From Candidatus Anaeroferrophillacea bacterium (lineage in GTDB: Bacteria; Desulfobacterota; Anaeroferrophillalia; Anaeroferrophillales; Anaeroferrophillaceae), in NCBI GenBank assembly GCA_016933675.1, contig JAFGAM010000077.1, positions 1 to 53,732 on the forward strand: a stretch of DNA of 53,732 bases. Direction: 5' to 3'. Shown here piece by piece: positions 50,373 to 53,732 of the stretch; positions within the stretch are counted from its first letter, which is position 1, and the number at the start of each line of letters is the position of its first letter. The notes below the pieces were generated by a model. That model was not told the DNA's origin. It made no database searches and worked only from the letters and a program-made list of their open reading frames with translations. The position numbers and the translations under genes were made by a program.

Positions 50373-50705
50373 ATGAGGCGTCATCTTGTGCTGTTTTTGA
50401 TCTGCTGCCTGTGCGGGCTGATGATCACCGCTTCCTGCGCCCATGCGCGGCCGCCGAAACCGGGTCCGAACTTCGTCTGGGTGTCGCCCCATGTGGCCCC
50501 GGGGGGAGTGAAGGTTCCCGGCCACTGGCAGTACCAGGGCCCGCGGGTGGCGGACAGGGAGTGGATTCCGGGGCATTACGGTCCCGGAGGGCAATGGATC
50601 GATGGTCACTGGCGCCCCCTCGGCGCCCCGCCCCAGCCGCACTCGGTTTGGGTTCCCGGTCATCACGGTCCCGGCGGTCGCTGGATTCCGGGACATTGGA
50701 AATAA
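50373..50705 (+). CDS. Exported PGH/GHW-repeat protein
   Basis: I chose ATG 50373, preceded by AAGGAGTCGGAACA; an ATG at 50355 lacks a site. The 110-residue product has a signal peptide (VLFLICCLCGLMITASCAHA), in which TASC may be a weak lipobox. The rest is a repeat of V-P-G-H/I-P-G-H units separated by GPGGQW or GPGGRW (VPGHWQYQGP, WIPGHYGPGGQWIDGHW, WVPGHHGPGGRWIPGHW). Such YXWGXW/PGHW proteins are small envelope proteins of unknown function. The His/Trp-rich repeats could bind metal. Confidence 0.75.
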   Translation: MRRHLVLFLICCLCGLMITASCAHARPPKPGPNFVWVSPHVAPGGVKVPGHWQYQGPRVADREWIPGHYGPGGQWIDGHWRPLGAPPQPHSVWVPGHHGPGGRWIPGHWK

Positions 50706-50825
50706 ACCGGCGCGGTGACTTGAGGTGTGAGGCCGTGAGTCCTGAACAGTTGCCGTGTCATCCGGTTGCGGTGCATTCAGCCGGTGGTTGCGGTTCCGGC
50801 ATTGATCGGTAACGGATGAGCTTCG

Positions 50826-52046
50826 TCATCGGGTGATGCCGGTACATACGTCCGCCAGGGCCTTTTCAGCGTCGGTTTCGGTGGTGACGAGGATCTCCAC
50901 CCCGGCGTTGCCGAGAACGAAGCCGGGGCCTTTGCCGGCCAGATCCCGGCGGACCACCATGATGTCCAGCCCCTGTTCCAGCAGCCAGTTGGCTACCTTG
51001 ATGCCCCGGCCTTTCTCCTCTCCGGCGTAGGGGTTGACCCGCACCGCGTCGACCGGCAGTGCATCGGCCGGCAGTGTGGCGGTCGGTGCCCGGCCGTTTC
51101 GCTGCCGCATGGTGCGCAACCGGAAGGCCGGCGCTTCGCCGAAGTGTTCGGCAATGGTACTCCGGTCGGCGGCCAGGGGCACCGCCAAGGTCAGCCCATC
51201 CCGCTGCCGTGGCTGGCAGTGGATCAGCACGTGGTCCACGTTCTCGAGGGCGTTTTCCAGCCGCCCGCGGATCTCCGCCGCCACCCGATGCCCCGCTTCC
51301 AGTTCCCGCACCCGTAAGGTCAGGTCCAGTTCGATGAATTTGTAGCGCCCCGCGTTTCGCGCCCACAGGTGATTGATCGCCGTGACCCGCGGGTCGGCGA
51401 GGACGATGGCGCGCAACCGGTCGACGGCGGCGCGGTCAAGGGAGGCATCCAGCAGCACGCGCACCGAATCGACGAGGATGGTGAATCCGGTGCGGGCGAT
51501 GAAAACCACCACCACCAAGGCCGCCCAGCGGTCCACCGGGAGGCCGGTGCGACTGCCGATAAGCGCGGCGAGAATGACCATCGATGAGAGCATGTCGGTC
51601 CAGACGTGGCGGGCGTCGGCTTTCAGGCTGGGGGAGGCGGTTTCCCGGCCCCGTTGCAATTCGTAACGGGAGAAGAAAAAGGTGATGGCGATGGTGAGCA
51701 GGATGCCGCCGGCGGCAACCGGCACCGCGGCCGGATTGAGGACGGAGCCGTCGCCGGCAAGTACCTCCCGGGCGATTTCGTAGCCGGCCAGGAATATGAG
51801 GCCCGAAACCCCCAGGGCCACCAGGTTTTCCACCTTGTAGAGGCCGTAGGGGAAACGCGTCGACGGTCGTCGTGCCAGCCGGATGCCGGCGACGATGATC
51901 GTCGCGGCGGCCACGTCGGCAAGTGAATGCAGAGCGTCGGCGCGAATGGCGAGGCTGCCGGAATGATACGCCAGGCCAGCCTTGATGCCGGTGAGCATGA
52001 GGTTGACGAGTACCGACAGCCACGCGGTGCGCTCGGAAAGCTCCAT
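50826..52046 (-). CDS. Cation diffusion facilitator transporter fused to a NifX/NafY-type domain
   Basis: From ATG 52044-52046 (GGGAGAGGAAG upstream) the protein has 406 residues. Residues 1 to about 205 form a six-helix CDF transporter with the metal site HSLAD (helix 2) and DARHVWTD (helix 5). Residues about 205-285 are the usual cytoplasmic dimer domain (RYKFIELDLTLRV, NVDHVLIHCQP). Residues about 290-405 form an iron-molybdenum-cofactor-type domain (LAVPLAADRSTIAEHFGEAP, VANWLLEQGLDIMVVRRDLA, VEILVTTETDAEKAL). It would export a divalent metal such as Zn2+ or Fe2+. The fused domain may sense or bind a metal or cofactor. An upstream in-frame ATG at 52259 is unlikely. Confidence 0.88.
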   Translation of the reverse strand: MELSERTAWLSVLVNLMLTGIKAGLAYHSGSLAIRADALHSLADVAAATIIVAGIRLARRPSTRFPYGLYKVENLVALGVSGLIFLAGYEIAREVLAGDGSVLNPAAVPVAAGGILLTIAITFFFSRYELQRGRETASPSLKADARHVWTDMLSSMVILAALIGSRTGLPVDRWAALVVVVFIARTGFTILVDSVRVLLDASLDRAAVDRLRAIVLADPRVTAINHLWARNAGRYKFIELDLTLRVRELEAGHRVAAEIRGRLENALENVDHVLIHCQPRQRDGLTLAVPLAADRSTIAEHFGEAPAFRLRTMRQRNGRAPTATLPADALPVDAVRVNPYAGEEKGRGIKVANWLLEQGLDIMVVRRDLAGKGPGFVLGNAGVEILVTTETDAEKALADVCTGITR

Positions 52047-52311
52047 GCCGGTTATCTTCCTCTCCCGGGGCGGCGCCGGCCGCGCGGTGCGGGTGTTGAC
52101 GGTTGCTATGACCTGGAGCCTACAACCGGCGGGCTCGGGTGTCAAACCGGTCGTGTAGGGTGGTGGCGGGTTTTGGGGGCACGGGAAGTCAGAAAATGTC
52201 TTTGTTGCCGGGGTAAACATTTTACCGGAGTCTGCCTTTTCCGATGTCGTTGACCCCAATCGATAAAAGGGCTAAATAGCAAAGATCATACCGGATATCA
52301 CGGGGGTTTTT

Positions 52312-53367
52312 ATGAATAATTCTTCCCGCGACCGTGAGCGCCTCGAGCGGCGCAGTTTTCTGCTCCTGCTGCTGCTCGTCACCCTGCTGTTCCTGTGGCT
52401 GCTCAAGCCGTTTTTCAGCGCCGTGTTCTGGGCCTGTATCGTCGCCCTGTTGTTTCACCCGCTGCACTTCCGTCTGCGGCGCCGGTGGAACCATCCTAAC
52501 CTGGTCGTGTTGGCGACCCTTGCCGTCTGCATCCTGGTGGGGGTTGTTCCATTCATGTTCGTTTTCGCTTCCTTCCTGCGCGAGGGGGCGGACTTGTACG
52601 GCCGGTTGCAGCGCAGCGAAATCGATTTCGGCGCCTTCGTCGACCAGATCCGCCAGGGCTTCCCGCTGGTACAGGATGTGCTCGAACGCTTCCATCTCGA
52701 CCTCGATGTCCTTACCGTACAGCTTTCCGGGGCCGCAGTGACCGTCAGCCGTTATCTGGCGCAGAAATCGGTGCAGCTCGGGCAGGGTACCCTGCAGTTC
52801 TTCGTCAACCTCGGTCTCATGCTTTATCTTGCCTTCTTCATGCTGCGCGACGGCTCCCGGCTTGTCGACCTGGTGGTTCGCGCCTTGCCCCTGGGCGACG
52901 AACGGGAGCGGCTGCTGCTGGGGAAATTCGCCGAGGTCAGCCGCGCCACCGTCAAGGGCAGCCTGATGGTGGCGGCGGTGCAGGGGATGCTCGGCGGTAT
53001 CATCTTCCGTATCCTGGGCATTCCCGGCCCGGTGCTGTGGGGCGTGGTGATGATCCTTTTGTCCCTCATCCCCATGGTCGGTTCCGGTCTCATCTGGGGC
53101 CCGGTGGCGCTCTATCTGCTGGCTACCGGGAGCTGGGTGCGAGGCCTCGTACTTGCCGCCTTCGGCCTTGGGGTCGTCGGGCTGGTGGACAACGTTCTGC
53201 GCCCTGTTCTCGTTGGCCGCGATACCAAACTGCCCGACTACCTCGTTCTTCTCTCCACCCTCGGCGGCTTTATTCTTTTCGGGATGAACGGTTTCGTTAT
53301 CGGTCCGCTCGTCGCCGCGCTTTTCATCGCCTTCTGGGAAATCTTTATCCGCGAGTTCAACCTCTAA
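52312..53367 (+). CDS. AI-2E family transporter
   Basis: The 351-residue membrane protein has paired N-terminal helices (FLLLLLLVTLLFLWLLKPFF and AVFWACIVALLFHPL), a soluble segment of about 70 residues, then helices including FFVNLGLMLYLAFFMLRDGS, VQGMLGGIIFRILGIPGPVL and GGFILFGMNGFVIGPLVAAL. G-x-x-F-G-x-x-G-x-x-x-G-P is the C-terminal AI-2E family signature. The name comes from TqsA, but most members export or import unknown substrates, and some act as Na+/H+ antiporters. The ribosome site is weak (GGGGG). It stands alone. Confidence 0.88.
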   Translation: MNNSSRDRERLERRSFLLLLLLVTLLFLWLLKPFFSAVFWACIVALLFHPLHFRLRRRWNHPNLVVLATLAVCILVGVVPFMFVFASFLREGADLYGRLQRSEIDFGAFVDQIRQGFPLVQDVLERFHLDLDVLTVQLSGAAVTVSRYLAQKSVQLGQGTLQFFVNLGLMLYLAFFMLRDGSRLVDLVVRALPLGDERERLLLGKFAEVSRATVKGSLMVAAVQGMLGGIIFRILGIPGPVLWGVVMILLSLIPMVGSGLIWGPVALYLLATGSWVRGLVLAAFGLGVVGLVDNVLRPVLVGRDTKLPDYLVLLSTLGGFILFGMNGFVIGPLVAALFIAFWEIFIREFNL

Positions 53368-53698
53368 GCGGCCGCCGGCGGCCAGGAGTCGGTTGTCGTC
53401 GGCGTTCCGGCCGCCTGCTCCGGTGGGTTACCCGGCGTCTTACCCGGTGGCTTGATTTGGTGGTTCACCCGGTGGCGCCCCCGGTGGCTCACCTGGTGCG
53501 CCACCGGGGGGAGTTACGCCACCCGGCAACCGGCCCGTGGCGGTATTGTCGGTAAATCAGAGTTTTTCCCTTGGTTTTTATATTGCTGTTTTGTTTGCCG
53601 ACAATGATGCGTAACGTCTTGATAAGTAATCCGTATATCATAGACACTGGCTTTGTTGGGAAATTTTATCGGGGGTTTTCGGGGAGTGGAAATCGTTC
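53368..53698. other. Intergenic region with degenerate CCCGGTGG repeats
   Basis: TTACCCGGCG, TTACCCGGTGG, TTCACCCGGTGG, CCCCCGGTGG and CTCACCTGGTG occur within 53430-53497. They are followed by their partial complement CGCCACCGGGGG (53499-53510), which can fold back. No gene is supported; a minus-strand frame at 53514-53705 lacks a ribosome site and family features. Confidence 0.45.
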
Positions 53699-53726
53699 TT
53701 GACACAAATCGTTTTATTGGTAATGA
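53699..53726 (+). promoter_or_regulatory. Possible promoter at the window edge
   Basis: TTGACA (53699-53704) is followed after 16 bases by TAATGA (53721-53726) in AT-rich DNA. The gene it would serve lies beyond the window. Confidence 0.4.
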
Positions 53727-53732
53727 TAAAGC

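Noticed and set aside
53514-53705. 63-residue minus-strand frame at the right edge
   Set aside because: No ribosome site, no family resemblance, and it overlaps a likely promoter.
1-53732. Search for tRNA, rRNA and CRISPR arrays
   Set aside because: No cloverleaf with a recognisable T-loop, no rRNA-like sequence and no regularly spaced repeats were noticed by eye. A tRNAscan or Infernal run would be decisive.

Overview
This 53.7 kb window is a GC-rich bacterial chromosome segment, densely coding on both strands. I infer a heterotrophic, probably anaerobic member of the Desulfobacterota (the former Deltaproteobacteria). The reasons are the ferredoxin-linked 2-oxoacid oxidoreductase, a TAXI-type TRAP transporter, a MetF with a MetV-like cysteine domain, butyrate kinase and phosphotransbutyrylase genes, a class III polyhydroxyalkanoate (PHA) synthase, and several small interspersed repeat families. 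No rRNA, tRNA or CRISPR array was seen, so the taxonomic placement is inference only.

Layout. 1-252: 3' end of an IS66-family element. 495-6095: SWIM/SNF2 helicase, a tandem hot-dog protein and a frameshifted QueG-like iron-sulfur protein. 6373-15545 (minus): a catabolic block with TAXI-TRAP permease and receptor, ferredoxin subunit, GltD-like flavoprotein, three 2-oxoacid:ferredoxin oxidoreductase subunits and a GntR/FCD regulator. 15602-16180: a nucleotidyltransferase (frameshifted) with a 51-codon partner. 16627-18590: thioesterase and lactate-permease-like operon. 19185-25061: Rpn-family nuclease, UbiD decarboxylase, MetF and a YciA-type thioesterase. 25368-32958: a PHA island with two PHA synthases, PhaR, a phasin, a PhaE-like phasin, PhaJ and PhaE. 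33380-39913: PHP phosphoesterase, archaeal-type phosphoglycerate mutase, NMN-adenylyltransferase-like protein, a soluble GAF histidine kinase and citrate synthase. 40174-43104 (minus): two phosphotransacylases and butyrate kinase. 43974-53367: P-type ATPase, MscS channel, LapA-like protein, envelope proteins, CDF metal transporter and AI-2E family transporter.

The genes suggest a common theme of short-chain acyl metabolism. 2-oxoacids would be imported and oxidised to acyl-CoA with reduced ferredoxin. Acyl-CoA would then enter the citric acid cycle, be stored as PHA, be hydrolysed by several hot-dog thioesterases, or be converted through acyl-phosphate to acid plus ATP.

The most unusual points are these. 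Both PHA synthases carry basic Ala/Lys/Thr/Pro-rich C-terminal tails resembling the histone-H1-like tail of PhaF-type phasins. The P-type ATPase has an altered phosphorylation motif (DKIGT rather than DKTGT), PQALP in place of PEGLP, and an in-frame copy of an interspersed repeat. Several short repeat families recur between genes. Four genes need one or two frame corrections to read through, which means either gene decay or indel errors in the sequence.
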